Below are positions 29,936-41,867 of a DNA stretch of 64,000 bases, piece after piece. Numbering within the stretch: the stretch's first letter is position 1; each line of letters begins with the position of its first letter. Source of the stretch: Clarkia xantiana subsp. parviflora (taxonomy: Eukaryota > Streptophyta > Magnoliopsida > Myrtales > Onagraceae). The notes beneath the pieces are model-generated. The model ran no database searches, had not been told where the DNA came from, and worked only from the letters and a program-made list of their open reading frames with translations. Made by a program: the position numbers and the translations under genes. Where the stretch lies: assembly GCA_036873135.1 (NCBI GenBank), contig JAPTYO010000017.1, positions 3,906,001 through 3,970,000 of the forward strand. The letters run 5' to 3'.

Positions 29936-32056
29936 TTAATAGGGCACTGTTTCTATGACTTCTCTCTGGTTCCGGCGTCTCATCGTACTGACGTAACATC
30001 GTCGAGATGCAGTTTGATCGCCTCTCACTTCCCCTATCTCGTGCGGTGTCGAGAATTTCATTACTTGATGAGCTGTTGAGGGGATTATCCGGTGAGGATT
30101 AAGAGTCGTTCTTCCAATAATGGCATTGTATGCTGAGGCGGCGTCGACGACTATGAAGAGCACGTCTATGGTTAGAGTCGTCTTCTCTATTCCCAGAACC
30201 ATTGGGAGTTTGATAGCGCCCATTGGATAGGTGGTCCTTCCGGAAAATCCTATGAGAGGAAAGTCGACCTTCAGGAGATCCCTCTGTGTTAATCCCAGAC
30301 TCTGGAAATCTTCGTAAAAAAGTATATCGATCGAGCTTCCACTGTCGATTAGAATTCTCTTGACCTCGTAATCTGCCAAAGTAGCAGTGATGACCAAAGC
30401 GTCGTCATGCGGTTGGGTGACCATTATAAGGTCGTCGGTGGTGAAACTTTCACTACTGGGTTGACTTCTTCTGGCGCCTTCCCTTTATCTCTGCCTTGTG
30501 AGATCTGGGTGGCATAAACTTCTCGAGCAGTGCTGGTTTCCCCTCCTGAGGCGAATCCTCTAGCAATGACGTTGATTGTCCCTCTTGGGGGTGGGTTGTT
30601 ATAAGGGGGAGATTTAGAATTTCTTCTGGGGCTTCGACTCCGTTTTAGAGCCTTGGAAGGTTTGTGGATGAACTTGAGTAATTTGCCCCTTCGGATTAAA
30701 GCCTTGATGTCATGTTTCATGGCGACACATTCGTTAGTGTCGTGCCCCTGAACCCGATGATATCGACAATAATCGTTCATCCGGGATCCCATCGGTCCCT
30801 TTTTAACCAGGGGAGGATCATCCAGCTTAAGTTTTTCCATCTCCTGGAGTACAATTGATATATTGTGTGTGAGAGGAGTAAACTTTCCTGGATAGGGGTT
30901 AGGATTTCTCATTCCGGGACGGTTTCCGAGTCGGAAGTTTCCCTCTCGTCTTTCTTCCCTCTTAGGTGGTCGAGAAGCGGAGCCTTCTTCGGTTTTTGTT
31001 GGCACGACTGGGCGCTTGATTTCTCGAGGCGACTTATCGTGTGATCTTTCCAGATCTATGTACTTCTTCACCTTCGTGGCGAGGGCATCGATCTTTCTCA
31101 CCGGCTTCATCACCATGTTGTCCTTCAGAGCTTCGCTCTGTGTCCTAAGACCTCTCCAGAAGGTCCTGATCAACTCGCCATCCGTGGCGTCTTCATTTAA
31201 CTGCTGGAGTATCTTATGGAACCTAGTGTAATAATTGGCCAAGGTTTCATCAGAACCTTGTTCAATTTTATCTAGGAAATCCATACTCTTCAGGCGCTGT
31301 CTTTGGCCTATATGGCCTTCGATGAATTTAGCCTTCAGTTCCTCCCATGAATCGATCGAGTTGTCAGGGAGGCCATAGAACCATGTGGACGCCTCTTCTT
31401 TCAACGTAGTTGGGAAGAGGGCTCAATAGTGATCCGGAGTTGCCCCTCTTCCCAGGAGGGAAGAGTTATGGGCGTTGATGTGGCGAACAGGATCTCCTTC
31501 GCCTGTGTAGTCGTCAATGTTCATCGCAAAGAACTCGAGTGTTAAACATCCTTGCGAAGGAACTCGAGTGTTGAACAACCTTTTAGAGAAAGGATGGGAG
31601 GTATGATAGCGAACAATCATCAAATCGTTCGTCCCCCTTCTCTTTTTCTCTAACAACTCTTCCACCTGTCCCATAGTGAACAGGACAGGTTCTTTGCTCA
31701 CGATTTCTCCTTCAGGAGTCTTAGGAATTTCTTTCTCCAGAGGTTCTTTCTCCTGGATTTTTACGTTGGACACCACCTTCTCCTTTTGGGAAGTTTCTTG
31801 AACGGGTGCCTTTTCGGGGATGGTGCCCGACTGGGCTTGATTCCAAAAGGTTATAAAGGCCGCCAATACTTCTTGGGGGACAGCCGGGGGGACTGTCCTT
31901 ACTTCTTCTGGATTTGGTAATGACATGGAATGACTGAGATTTCCATCATTACCTCCGTCATTAGCTTGTGGAATGGACGGGTCTTCTCTTGGTGATTGGC
32001 CTCGAGGTGGTAGGATCCATTGGGGGATTATTTCCTTCCACCGGGGGGTTGGACAT
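29936..32056 (-). pseudogene. gag: Gag-protease of element C, ending without RT or integrase
   Basis: The probable start is the ATG at 32056 (MSNPPVEG); a frame change must follow, since the longer frame reads through without a Met until about 31930. Gag with TWFYGLPDNSIDSWEELKAKF, then the zinc knuckle C-x2-H-x4-H-x4-C (YCRYHRVQGHDTNEC), a short Arg/Ser stretch, and aspartic protease ILIDSGSSIDIL. Lesions: TGA at about 31423 inside Gag and a frame change near 30430. The frame closes with VIETVPY and TAA, at the point where the A polyprotein enters the protease-RT linker (about A residue 775); the 76-bp array follows. The product would be a Gag-protease precursor only. Similarity to A is clear but distant. 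Confidence 0.85.
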
Positions 32057-32097
32057 CTTGTTGCTTCCCTAGAGGTCAAGACTTTTTTATCGGAGTT

Positions 32098-32113
32098 CCC
32101 ACAGACGGCGCCA
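32098..32113 (-). other. Primer-binding site of element C
   Basis: TGGCGCCGTCTGTGGG on the minus strand, two bases from the LTR end at 32116; the same site as in A and B. Confidence 0.85.
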
Positions 32114-32115
32114 AA

Positions 32116-32881
32116 TGTTGGGATCAAAGTGACGTGGCCTTGAAATTCGGGGAATGGACTTCCAAGTATCGGCTCGGAGTTAGCTCTCTCGAACGCTAAG
32201 TTTTCCTCTAAGAGGTTATGTGGGGCGAGAACCTGAAAAAGGGGTGGGGATGGCCCCTGATTCCACTCCGAAGCTTAAGTCAGTAATGGATTTAAGAGTA
32301 ATAATATATGAACGTATTTAGAACTGATTGAATGTAATGAAGTAAATAGAAATAGTCCCTATTTATAGGGATAAGTTACCGACTTTATATGGCAGTTACC
32401 CTCCTTGGGGGGTTTCTCTTCAGAGTCAGTCAAGTAGGTGACAAGCAGGTCACCACCTGTGTTTAGTTCCGGAGGAAGGTTTCCTCTGATGATAGTGACA
32501 AGCAGCTCGCCACCTGTGTTTACTTCCGGAGGAAGGTTTCCTCTGATGATAGTGACAAGCAGGTCGCCAAATGTCTTTACCTTCAAAGGAAGGTTTCTTC
32601 TGATGATGGTGATAAGCAGGTCGCCACCTGTCTTTACCTTCGAAGGAAGGTTTCTTCTGATAATAATGATAAGCAGGTCGCCACCTGTCTTAACCTTCGA
32701 AGGAAGGTTTCTCCTAGTGGCGGGCAATCGTACCTTGGAAGTCGACGTTTTCATAAGTTGCCGTCGACCTTTCATCCCTATCTCGTTAAGACGAGTCAGA
32801 AAGGTCAGCGACCTTCTTTCCCTACCCTTGAACTTTCTCGAGTCTTGTGCTTTGGCGAGTTTAATCAATCATAACCCAACA
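32116..32881 (-). repeat. 5' LTR of element C (766 bp)
   Basis: Pair of 12670-13436. Contains the 57-bp tandem units (about 32440-32710, AGGAAGG at 32473 and 32530) and the CTATAAATAGGG TATA box on minus near 32356. TSD CACGC follows at 32882-32886. Confidence 0.92.
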
Positions 32882-32886
32882 CACGC

Positions 32887-33313
32887 ATACATTAACGCAC
32901 ACACATTTATATATCCATGTCACGTGTTTGCAATTACAACCCCGATGTGCATATACTCTTATCCATGTTATCGCATATATATATGCCCATACTTATATGA
33001 TTTAATTTCATAACATTGCATATCGTACGCCGATTCTCGTATACATGCACGTCATAATCATACGTGTGTTAGCATTCATACCCATGATCGCATACACGGA
33101 CTAGAATTTTCATATACAAATATGTCATATATATGCTTGTTGCACTAATCATGTCGACATATATGACTACTCCCGTCTAAGTCCAAAGAGGGATACACTG
33201 TAATAAGGTCCGCGCACCGACGGATAATAAGTCCATCCCAAGGTAACACCCGAACTTAAATCGAATGTATACTCTATCGAAAATAGAATCAAGACGGGGC
33301 CATGCCACCACTT
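32887..33313. other. Gene-free AT-rich DNA between element C and the 5.28-kb duplication
   Basis: No gene. Continues the TATGCATAC-rich low-complexity style of 11600-12664 (they were contiguous before C inserted), then about 100 bases of ordinary sequence up to TGACACGGGG at the duplication border. Confidence 0.4.
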
Positions 33314-33509
33314 GACACGGGGAAAATGATGGTTTTTTTTTTTTTTGGATATATTTACATTGCTTTCGGAACTTCCGATTCGGGTTCTTTTTATATTATT
33401 CGGACTTTGTATACACGTCGAACTCACTAAACGGTTTCGAAACGTTCACCTGCGGGTACTAAAAAGTCCGGGACACGCGCGTACACGCCCCGGACTTACA
33501 CCGCGTCCG

Positions 33510-33660
33510 GATTGTCCTGCAATCCGGAGCTGGTCCGGATGGCAGCCATTTCAGATCGGCTCCGGATTGCAGACAATTCAGACCGGCTCCGGATTGCAGA
33601 CAATCCGGACCGGCTTCGGATTAAGGGACAATCTGGCCCTTCGGATTGTCCCATTATTCC
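33510..33660. repeat. CTCCGGATTGCAGACAATC-type direct repeats (copy 1)
   Basis: Three to four imperfect units of about 34 bp containing CGGATTG and its complement CAATCCGG, upstream of the TATA box at 33852. Repeated at about 38795-38945 in copy 2. Confidence 0.7.
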
Positions 33661-33851
33661 GGGCCTCCTGGGATCTTCGCGATACCCCGGGACGGTCCGG
33701 AATCCTCCTATTATTGACATGTGAACCCCTACGTAAACACCGCACATGCAAACCCTCCCGACGTCAGCTTTACTCCCGTCTACGCTCGGTTCATACGTTG
33801 CATTGAACTGACGTCGGACCGTTCAAAACCCGGTTTGATTCCAACGTTTCC

Positions 33852-33859
33852 TATAAATA
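33852..33859 (+). promoter_or_regulatory. TATA box with CT-rich leader (copy 1)
   Basis: TATAAATA in CCTATAAATAGGGGCC, followed about 55 bases later by a CT-rich run (CCCTCTCTCTTACTTTCTCT), the usual look of a plant core promoter or LTR. No credible gene follows; the downstream frames are GC-rich hairpin DNA. It may be a fossil LTR. Confidence 0.45.
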
Positions 33860-34149
33860 GGGGCCTTGATCATTCATTTCAAACTAAGTTGACAGCGGAA
33901 GCTCTTCCCTCTCTCTTACTTTCTCTCTCTAAAATACTTGACTTGAGCTTCGAAGAGGGTTCATCGCACTAACCCCCCCCCCCCCCCCCCCCCCGTTGCG
34001 TGGTGTGCGATACTGCCCATCAAGCAAGAATACGGAGACGCACGAGTTCGGCACGTGCAAAGACCCGAAATAGGAGCGACCCGAGGCATTCTTCCGTCGT
34101 CACTACCAGGATCCGATTCCCCACTCGAAAAGGATCGAAGAGGCACCAC

Positions 34150-34690
34150 CCGCGCCTGCCGACCACCACTCAAGGCCGACGACCACCACCACCCAGGGCC
34201 GACGACGACCACCAATCAGGACGGCCACCACCAAATCTTTGCCGGCTAGCCCCAATCGGGGCCGGCAGCCACCGATTAGGGTCGGCCAACACCCCAAATG
34301 CTGGTGGCCGGCCCTGATTGGTGGTTGCCGCCACCCCAATCGGAGCCAAAGAGGGCTCCGATCGAGTCCTCTGTGGCTCAATCGGAGCTAGGGGCCCCGA
34401 TCTCGAGCCCCCTGGCCCCGATTGAGCCACAGAGGGCTCGGTCGGAGCCCTCTGTGTCCCGATTGGGGTGGCGGCCACCACCAATCGGGGTCGGCAACCA
34501 CCAATCAGGGTCGGCCACCACCAATTGGGGTGGTGACCGGCCCCAATCGGTGGCTGCCGGCCCCGATTGTGGCTGGCCGGCCACGATTTGGTGGTGGCTG
34601 GCCCGATTGGTGGTCGTCGTCGGCCTTGGGTGGTGATCGGCGGCCTCGGGTGGTGGCCGGTGGACTTGTACGGTGAAGGAGAAAACAATA
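34150..34690. repeat. GC-rich foldback hairpin (copy 1)
   Basis: Arms such as CCACCACTCAAGGCCGACGACC (split) pair with GGTGGTCGTCGTCGGCCTTGG; the inside is many short inverted modules of CCCCGATTGG and CCAATCGGGG. It is followed by AGGGACTCAATT...AAATTGAACAAAAT sequence like that inside foldback element 1, so it may be a Mutator-like element that has lost one end. Confidence 0.6.
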
Positions 34691-35304
34691 GGGACTCAAT
34701 TGTAAAAATCAAAACTTAAGAATATAAGTTTGAGTACTAAATTGAACAAAATAAAAAATAGGGACTCAATTCTTAATTTGACTTCAGGGGTAATTTTGTC
34801 ACATTTTTGAAAATTCAGACATTTTATATTAACTTTTGAAAATTCAGACATTTCCGGTTAATATGGGTCAAATTTTAGACATTTCATAGATTATTAACTT
34901 TTTACGTTTATTGCTTTTATGACACCGGTGACCACCCTTGCTGACAGATGTTGCCCACCTTGCCTTGGAAACAACCTTGGTGCTACAAGCTGCCACATTA
35001 TTATTGCTAGTAGTTGTCACAGTAGTATGGGTGCCACATCAGCATCCCCTCGACAGCTGGACTCGTCATGTCAGAATCAACTGCTTGATCATCGGGTTTC
35101 AATGTTAGGTAAGTGCGGGGCCGCAACATTAGCCGCCGTCGAGGTTGTTCCAGCCAGTGTTGGAATAATAGGGTGTTGTTCCATGCATCATCATCGAAGA
35201 GGACCCTGCTCCAGCTTGCACATCCAAGGATATAGACCGCAATGAAGAAAAAGAAGCAAATGGTCTTGTTGTAACTAGGAAGACAGTGGAGTGAAGATAA
35301 TAAT

Positions 35305-36320
35305 GGGTCAATAACCTGGGAGAGGTCTGAAGTTTAGCCCTTATGAATTTGAGAGGTCTGAAGTTTGAAATGGTGATAACAAAGGTCTGAAGTTTCGACT
35401 TGTAGATAATAGAGGTCTCCGCTAGTTTTTTCCGTTAAAACTGACGGAAGTTGGTCAAGTGCATTGCATGTGACCAGAAATAAAAAAAAATTCCAAAAAT
35501 ACCCTTCTTGCATCTCACATGATTGAATGAAAAGACGAAAATGCCCTTAAGGCCACCACCCAACACCACGGCTCCGGCCGGCCACTACCCAACTCCGGCG
35601 ACCACCACTCTCTCCGGCGACCACCACCCTCTCCGGCCGGCCACCACCCTCTCCGACGACCGCCACCACGGCCCCAATTGGGCCCAAATCGGAGCCACCG
35701 GCCCCGATTGGGCCCAAATCGGAGCCACAAAGCTCCGATCGGAGCTATGTGGCTCCGATTTGGGGCCACAGAGCTCCAAATCGGAGCTCTGTGGCCCCAA
35801 ATCGGAGCTCTGTGGCCCCATATCGGAGCCACAGAGCTCCGATTTGGAGCTCTGTGGCCCCAAATCGGAGCCAAAGAGCTCCGATTGGAGCCACCGAGCT
35901 CCAATCGGAGCTTTGTGGCTCCGATTTGGGCCCAATCGGGGCCGGTGGCTCCGATTTGGGCCCAATTGAGGCCGTGGTGGCGGTCGTGGGAGAGGGTGGT
36001 GGCCGGCCGGAGAGGGTGGTGGTCGCCGGAGAGGGTGGTGGCCGGCCGGAGCCGTGGTGGTGGTCGGAGTTGGGTTAGGTATGAACAGGGGTATTTTTGT
36101 CTTTTCATCTTTATATTAATTAAACTTTTTATTAATTCAAATATTACAAAAGGGTATTTTTGACATTTCACACGGTTCTGTTAAATTTGACAGAAAATTT
36201 GGACGGAAAACCTAAAAATCACAAAGTCCAAACTTCAGACCTCAGTTATCACCATTTCAATCTTCAGACCTCTAAAATTAACAAGGGCCAAACTTCAGAC
36301 CTCTCCCAGGTTATTGACCC
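35305..36320. mobile_element. Mutator-like foldback element 2 (1016 bp), copy 1
   Basis: Inverted termini GGGTCAATAACCTGGGAGAGG; arms run about 250 bases inward. The GC-rich core is built of short palindromes of CTCCGATTTGG and CCAAATCGGAG type. A perfect 9-bp TSD GATAATAAT lies at 35296-35304 and 36321-36329. No coding capacity; the open frames within come from the palindromic core. Confidence 0.92.
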
Positions 36321-36329
36321 GATAATAAT

Positions 36330-36592
36330 TAATTGATGCGAGCGAGAGCGAGTGTATGTTATGGATATTTATTTTTAGCAGCTTTAGAGATTTTTTTTTC
36401 CGATGAAATTTATTGAATAAGAACTATTACATACTACAAATTAGAAAATACCCACTCTAGAGAGACTTGTTAACATTCAATACCCGACCTAGTAGAGCAG
36501 GTACTAACAGAGTTGAGTTACGGATGAAGTGACTTATTGAGTAAACCTAACATCATTAAACTTAGCAGATTTTTTTTTTCTTTTATAATCTT
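36330..36592. other. Gene-free DNA between two foldback elements
   Basis: AT-rich; nothing recognised apart from the left TSD of the next element at its end. Confidence 0.4.
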
Positions 36593-37227
36593 GGGTTAAA
36601 GATTCACTTAATACTATATGTTTGCAAGAAATTCACTGTTCATACCATATTTTTTTTTTACCAATTTGGTACCAAACGTTTCAATATTTTACCGTTTTCA
36701 TACCTCCGTTAAAGTTCCGTACAATTTTGGCCGTTAAAAGTCATGTGTCGTGCATGTGAATGACCCTAAAGTTTTTACTTTATTTAGCCCCTCTAACACA
36801 TTCTTAATTTTTAATTTTTTCAGTTTAGTCCTAAAATTTCAATATCGAAACCTTGACCCAAATTGACCTAGTCCTAATTGGGTCCAATAAGGGCTAGGTC
36901 CCAACCAATTGACCTAGCATAAGGCTATGTTCGGCTAGGTCAATTTAGGTTAAGGCTTCGGTATTGAAATTATACGACTAAATTGAAAAAAAATTAAAAG
37001 TTAGAAATGTATTAGAGGGACTAAATTGAATAAAATCAAAAGTTTAGAGCCACTCACGTGCACGTCTGCACGTGACTTTTAACGACCATAATTTACGGAA
37101 CTTTAACGGAGGTATGAAAACGGTACAAAATGGAAACGTTTTGTACCAAATTGGTACAAAAAAACATATGGTACAAACAGTGTATTTTGTGCGAATATAT
37201 GGTATGAATTGGACCCTTCCTTAACCC
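36593..37227. mobile_element. Mutator-like foldback element 3 (635 bp), copy 1
   Basis: Imperfect inverted termini starting GGGTTAA; TSD TATAATCTT (36584-36592) and TATAATTTT (37228-37236), one mismatch. Shares ACGGAACTTTAACGGAGGTAT-like internal arms in both orientations and a CTAGGTCAATT palindromic centre resembling that of element 1. Older than elements 1 and 2 by arm divergence. Confidence 0.85.
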
Positions 37228-37236
37228 TATAATTTT

Positions 37237-38598
37237 CTTGTGTTTAGTTTAAGCTCAAAAACTAATTTGTTGAAAACTAGTCAATATTCATCTATCCCCC
37301 AGCATCCTAATTAATATTCCTTAATATTACATAACATCTCCTTAGGGAAGTCACTGCACTAAGCAAACTCTCTCTAATGCTATGAGTATGGAACTCCTTC
37401 TCCAGCCAACGCCTAAGCCAAAGCCGGAAGCCCTACCACAGCGGATGGTCTTGTTTATCCTCGCATCCACCCCACTTTTCACCCCCGCCTCGCCTAACCG
37501 TGGAGTCCATTTCTCCCTCCCCCACCGCTCCTCTATCGAGCCTGTTCAAACCTCGAGACGGGAACAACTTCTTAGAAGTGCGCACATCGTCTTCGCCACA
37601 ACCACTGCCCCCGAGCGTGCACAAGAACCGTCCGAATATGTTGTTTCCCTACACATCAATCTTTATTAATTGATCCCATCCAATTCCTGTATTGTTCATA
37701 CGAGATTTGATGTGCGACCGACAGACACAACGGACTTCGTGCTACTCATAGGTTAAGAGCGTTGTAGCATCCGCGAAACGTTCATTCCCAACCAGTTACT
37801 TCTCTGTGCCGTGTTTTACCCTTGGTCAAATGTTATTTCCTAGTTTCCCTTAAGGAATACTTCTCCAAGGCATTCGTACAAGTATTCACAACCTTCAACA
37901 AGTATCCGACTGGTGGCCACCTAGTGAATACAAGGGTTGGAGAATTAGAGATGTGCATGACCATCCCCATTGCTCATATCCTTAGTCAAACTCAACTGGT
38001 TCCCAAAACGTGGTCACTTGCCCTTTTTGTTCGGGCACTACGCTCGTACGCCTGGGAGCGAACATTGAGCCCAACATTGGACATGAGCTCCGAGTGGTAA
38101 GGGTACTTCGGGTGAAGCTTCATTCAGCACCCAGGATCAGTCACACCCTCAAGGTGAAGAAGTTTGTGCCCTTCGGAATCTCGGAATATTCCGACTAACA
38201 CAACCGAGCCCGACCCGGTGGTCGAACATGGCACACGCAGTATGAAGTGCGCATCAACAGCTTATCCTGAATTTATATCAGGAATGAGAATGTCATATGC
38301 TATCGTAGATACCCATCTAGCCCAGAATGTGGTGGTAGATGAGCAGAGATCGTCACGACGATCTCCAAAACTTTGATCATTTCATGTTACCCAGAAACCA
38401 AATGATCATTTTGCTTAACCAGGTTTATCTTTTGAAACACCATGGTTCTTAGCTGGTCTTGATATGACTGAGGAATCCTTTCATCAAGACGACCATGCAT
38501 GTGTAACATGGCAAGGTACTCATTCGACATATTTTATTAGGAGGTTTTACGCTCTAACGACTAATTAGATCGTCCATACGATGTAACTATGCCATTAT
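37237..38598. other. Gene-free part of copy 1 leading into copia-like 3' sequence
   Basis: No supported gene; the best open frame (95 codons at 37385-37669) has no recognisable features. The right end (about 38560-38598), read on minus, continues the copia-1 3' untranslated region as seen in copy 2. Confidence 0.45.
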
Positions 38599-39135
38599 GA
38601 CACGGGGAAAATGATGGTTTTTTTTTTTTTGGATATATTTACATTGCTTTCGGAACTTCCGATTCGGGTTCTTTTTATATTATTCGGACTTTGTATACAC
38701 GTCGAACTCACTAAACGGTTTCGAAACGTTCACCCGCGGGTACTAAAAAGTCCGGGACACGCGCGTACACGCCCCGGACTTACACCGCGTCCGGATTGTC
38801 CTGCAATCCGGAGCTGGTCCGGATGGCAGCCATTTCAGATCGGCTCCGGATTGCAGACAATTCAGACCGGCTCCGGATTGCAGACAATCCGGACCGGCTT
38901 CGGATTAAGGGACAATCTGGCCCTTCGGATTGTCCCATTATTCCGGGCCTCCTGGGATCTTCGCGATACCCCGGGACGGTCCGGAATCCTCCTATTATTG
39001 ACATGTGAACCCCTACGTAAACACCGCACATGCAAACCCTCCCGACGTCAGCTTTACTCCCGTCTACGCTCGGTTCATACGTTGCATTGAACTGACGTCG
39101 GACCGTTCAAAACCCGGTTTGATTCCAACGTTTCC

Positions 39136-39143
39136 TATAAATA
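39136..39143 (+). promoter_or_regulatory. TATA box with CT-rich leader (copy 2)
   Basis: Duplicate of 33852-33859 with identical surroundings. Confidence 0.45.
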
Positions 39144-39425
39144 GGGGCCTTGATCATTCATTTCAAACTAAGTTGACAGCGGAAGCTCTTCCCTCTCTCT
39201 TACTTTCTCTCTCTAAAATACTTGACTTGAGCTTCGAAGAGGGTTCATCGCACTAACCCCCCCCCCCCCCGTTGCGTGGTGTGCGATACTGCCCATCAAG
39301 CAAGAATACGGAGACGCACGAGTTCGGCACGTGCAAAGACCCGAAATAGGAGCGACCCGAGGCATTCTTCCGTCGTCACTACCAGGATCCGATTCCCCAC
39401 TCGAAAAGGATCGAAGAGGCACCAC

Positions 39426-39966
39426 CCGCGCCTGCCGACCACCACTCAAGGCCGACGACCACCACCACCCAGGGCCGACGACGACCACCAATCAGGACGG
39501 CCACCACCAAATCATTGCCGGCTAGCCCCAATCGGGGCCGGCAGCCACCGATTAGGGTCGGCCAACACCCCAAATGCTGGTGGCCGGCCCTGATTGGTGG
39601 TTGCCGCCACCCCAATCGGAGCCAAAGAGGGCTCCGATCGAGTCCTCTGTGGCTCAATCGGAGCTAGGGGCCCCGATCTCGAGCCCCCTGGCCCCGATTG
39701 AGCCACAGAGGGCTCGGTCGGAGCCCTCTGTGTCCCGATTGGGGTGGCGGCCACCACCAATCGGGGTCGGCAACCACCAATCAGGGTCGGCCACCACCAA
39801 TTGGGGTGGTGACCGGCCCCAATCGGTGGCTGCCGGCCCCGATTGTGGCTGGCCGGCCACGATTTGGTGGTGGCTGGCCCGATTGGTGGTCGTCGTCGGC
39901 CTTGGGTGGTGATCGGCGGCCTCGGGTGGTGGCCGGTGGACTTGTACGGTGAAGGAGAAAACAATA
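39426..39966. repeat. GC-rich foldback hairpin (copy 2)
   Basis: Duplicate of 34150-34690; one substitution (AATCATTGCC versus AATCTTTGCC). Confidence 0.6.
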
Positions 39967-40580
39967 GGGACTCAATTGTAAAAATCAAAACTTAAGAATA
40001 TAAGTTTGAGTACTAAATTGAACAAAATAAAAAATAGGGACTCAATTCTTAATTTGACTTCAGGGGTAATTTTGTCACATTTTTGAAAATTCAGACATTT
40101 TATATTAACTTTTGAAAATTCAGACATTTCCGGTTAATATGGGTCAAATTTTAGACATTTCATAGATTATTAACTTTTTACGTTTATTGCTTTTATGACA
40201 CCGGTGACCACCCTTGCTGACAGATGTTGCCCACCTTGCCTTGGAAACAACCTTGGTGCTACAAGCTGCCACATTATTATTGCTAGTAGTTGTCACAGTA
40301 GTATGGGTGCCACATCAGCATCCCCTCGACAGCTGGACTCGTCATGTCAGAATCAACTGCTTGATCATCGGGTTTCAATGTTAGGTAAGTGCGGGGCCGC
40401 AACATTAGCCGCCGTCGAGGTTGTTCCAGCCAGTGTTGGAATAATAGGGTGTTGTTCCATGCATCATCATCGAAGAGGACCCTGCTCCAGCTTGCACATC
40501 CAAGGATATAGACCGCAATGAAGAAAAAGAAGCAAATGGTCTTGTTGTAACTAGGAAGACAGTGGAGTGAAGATAATAAT

Positions 40581-41596
40581 GGGTCAATAACCTGGGAGAG
40601 GTCTGAAGTTTAGCCCTTATGAATTTGAGAGGTCTGAAGTTTGAAATGGTGATAACAAAGGTCTGAAGTTTCGACTTGTAGATAATAGAGGTCTCCGCTA
40701 GTTTTTTCCGTTAAAACTGACGGAAGTTGGTCAAGTGCATTGCATGTGACCAGAAATAAAAAAAAATTCCAAAAATACCCTTCTTGCATCTCACATGATT
40801 GAATGAAAAGACGAAAATGCCCTTAAGGCCACCACCCAACACCACGGCTCCGGCCGGCCACTACCCAACTCCGGCGACCACCACTCTCTCCGGCGACCAC
40901 CACCCTCTCCGGCCGGCCACCACCCTCTCCGACGACCGCCACCACGGCCCCAATTGGGCCCAAATCGGAGCCACCGGCCCCGATTGGGCCCAAATCGGAG
41001 CCACAAAGCTCCGATCGGAGCTATGTGGCTCCGATTTGGGGCCACAGAGCTCCAAATCGGAGCTCTGTGGCCCCAAATCGGAGCTCTGTGGCCCCATATC
41101 GGAGCCACAGAGCTCCGATTTGGAGCTCTGTGGCCCCAAATCGGAGCCAAAGAGCTCCGATTGGAGCCACCGAGCTCCAATCGGAGCTTTGTGGCTCCGA
41201 TTTGGGCCCAATCGGGGCCGGTGGCTCCGATTTGGGCCCAATTGAGGCCGTGGTGGCGGTCGTGGGAGAGGGTGGTGGCCGGCCGGAGAGGGTGGTGGTC
41301 GCCGGAGAGGGTGGTGGCCGGCCGGAGCCGTGGTGGTGGTCGGAGTTGGGTTAGGTATGAACAGGGGTATTTTTGTCTTTTCATCTTTATATTAATTAAA
41401 CTTTTTATTAATTCAAATATTACAAAAGGGTATTTTTGACATTTCACACGGTTCTGTTAAATTTGACAGAAAATTTGGACGGAAAACCTAAAAATCACAA
41501 AGTCCAAACTTCAGACCTCAGTTATCACCATTTCAATCTTCAGACCTCTAAAATTAACAAGGGCCAAACTTCAGACCTCTCCCAGGTTATTGACCC
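40581..41596. mobile_element. Mutator-like foldback element 2, copy 2
   Basis: Duplicate of 35305-36320 with TSD GATAATAAT at 40572-40580 and 41597-41605. Its presence in both copies shows that it inserted before the duplication. Confidence 0.92.
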
Positions 41597-41867
41597 GATA
41601 ATAATTAATTGATGCGAGCGAGAGCGAGTGTATGTTATGGATATTTATTTTTAGCAGCTTTAGAGATTTTTTTTTCCGATGAAATTTATTGAATAAGAAC
41701 TATTACATACTACAAATTAGAAAATACCCACTCTAGAGAGACTTGTTAACATTCAATACCCGACCTAGTAGAGCAGGTACTAACAGAGTTGAGTTACGGA
41801 TGAAGTGACTTATTGAGTAAACCTAACATCATTAAACTTAGCAGATTTTTTTTTCTTTTATAATCTT

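Larger units (their letters stand above)
12670..32881 (-). mobile_element. Element C: Tat-type LTR retrotransposon lacking RT and integrase
   Basis: Bounded by two LTRs with TG...CA ends (TGTTGGG...CCCAACA) and a perfect 5-bp TSD CACGC at 12665-12669 and 32882-32886. In element orientation: 5' LTR, PBS, gag-protease, stop, 76-bp tandem array, oppositely oriented spliced gene, purine tract, 3' LTR. No RT, RNase H or integrase sequence is present anywhere inside. Element B (11.16 kb plus TSD) and a 741-bp foldback element are later insertions; without them C is about 8.3 kb. The gag-protease and antisense reading frames contain stops, so this copy is dead, but the layout suggests a non-autonomous family mobilised by autonomous relatives. 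Confidence 0.92.
33314..38598. repeat. Tandem segmental duplication, copy 1 (5285 bp)
   Basis: Directly abuts copy 2. Copy 1 starts at GACACGGGGAAAATGATGG; the junction reads CCATTATGACACGGGG. The only differences I found between copies are homopolymer lengths (T14/T13 near 33333, C22/C14 near 33972, a T run near 36571) and two substitutions (33451 T/C, 34236 T/A). Contents in order: CGGATTG-rich repeats (33510-33650), a TATA-containing promoter-like region, a poly-C tract, a GC-rich hairpin, two Mutator-like foldback elements, and copia-1 type 3' sequence at the right end. Confidence 0.92.

Noticed and set aside
33852..33990. A host gene promoter upstream of a gene at 34000
   Set aside because: The TATA and CT-rich leader are real-looking, but what follows is a poly-C tract and hairpin DNA; a fossil LTR or transposon promoter is more likely.
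34000..34720. Several open frames on both strands in the GC-rich hairpin (copied at 39276-39990)
   Set aside because: They arise from palindromic CCCCGATTGG-type DNA, which is open on both strands; compositions are extreme and mirror each other.
35515..36171. 218- and 161-codon open frames in foldback element 2 (also 40791-41447)
   Set aside because: They lie entirely within inverted-repeat DNA with repeating SELCGS/APIWGH patterns on both strands; no sign of coding.
37385..37669. 95-codon open frame (and its copy at 42660-42944) as a host gene
   Set aside because: No recognisable domain, no promoter or intron signals, and low-complexity proline content; both copies are identical only because of the recent duplication.
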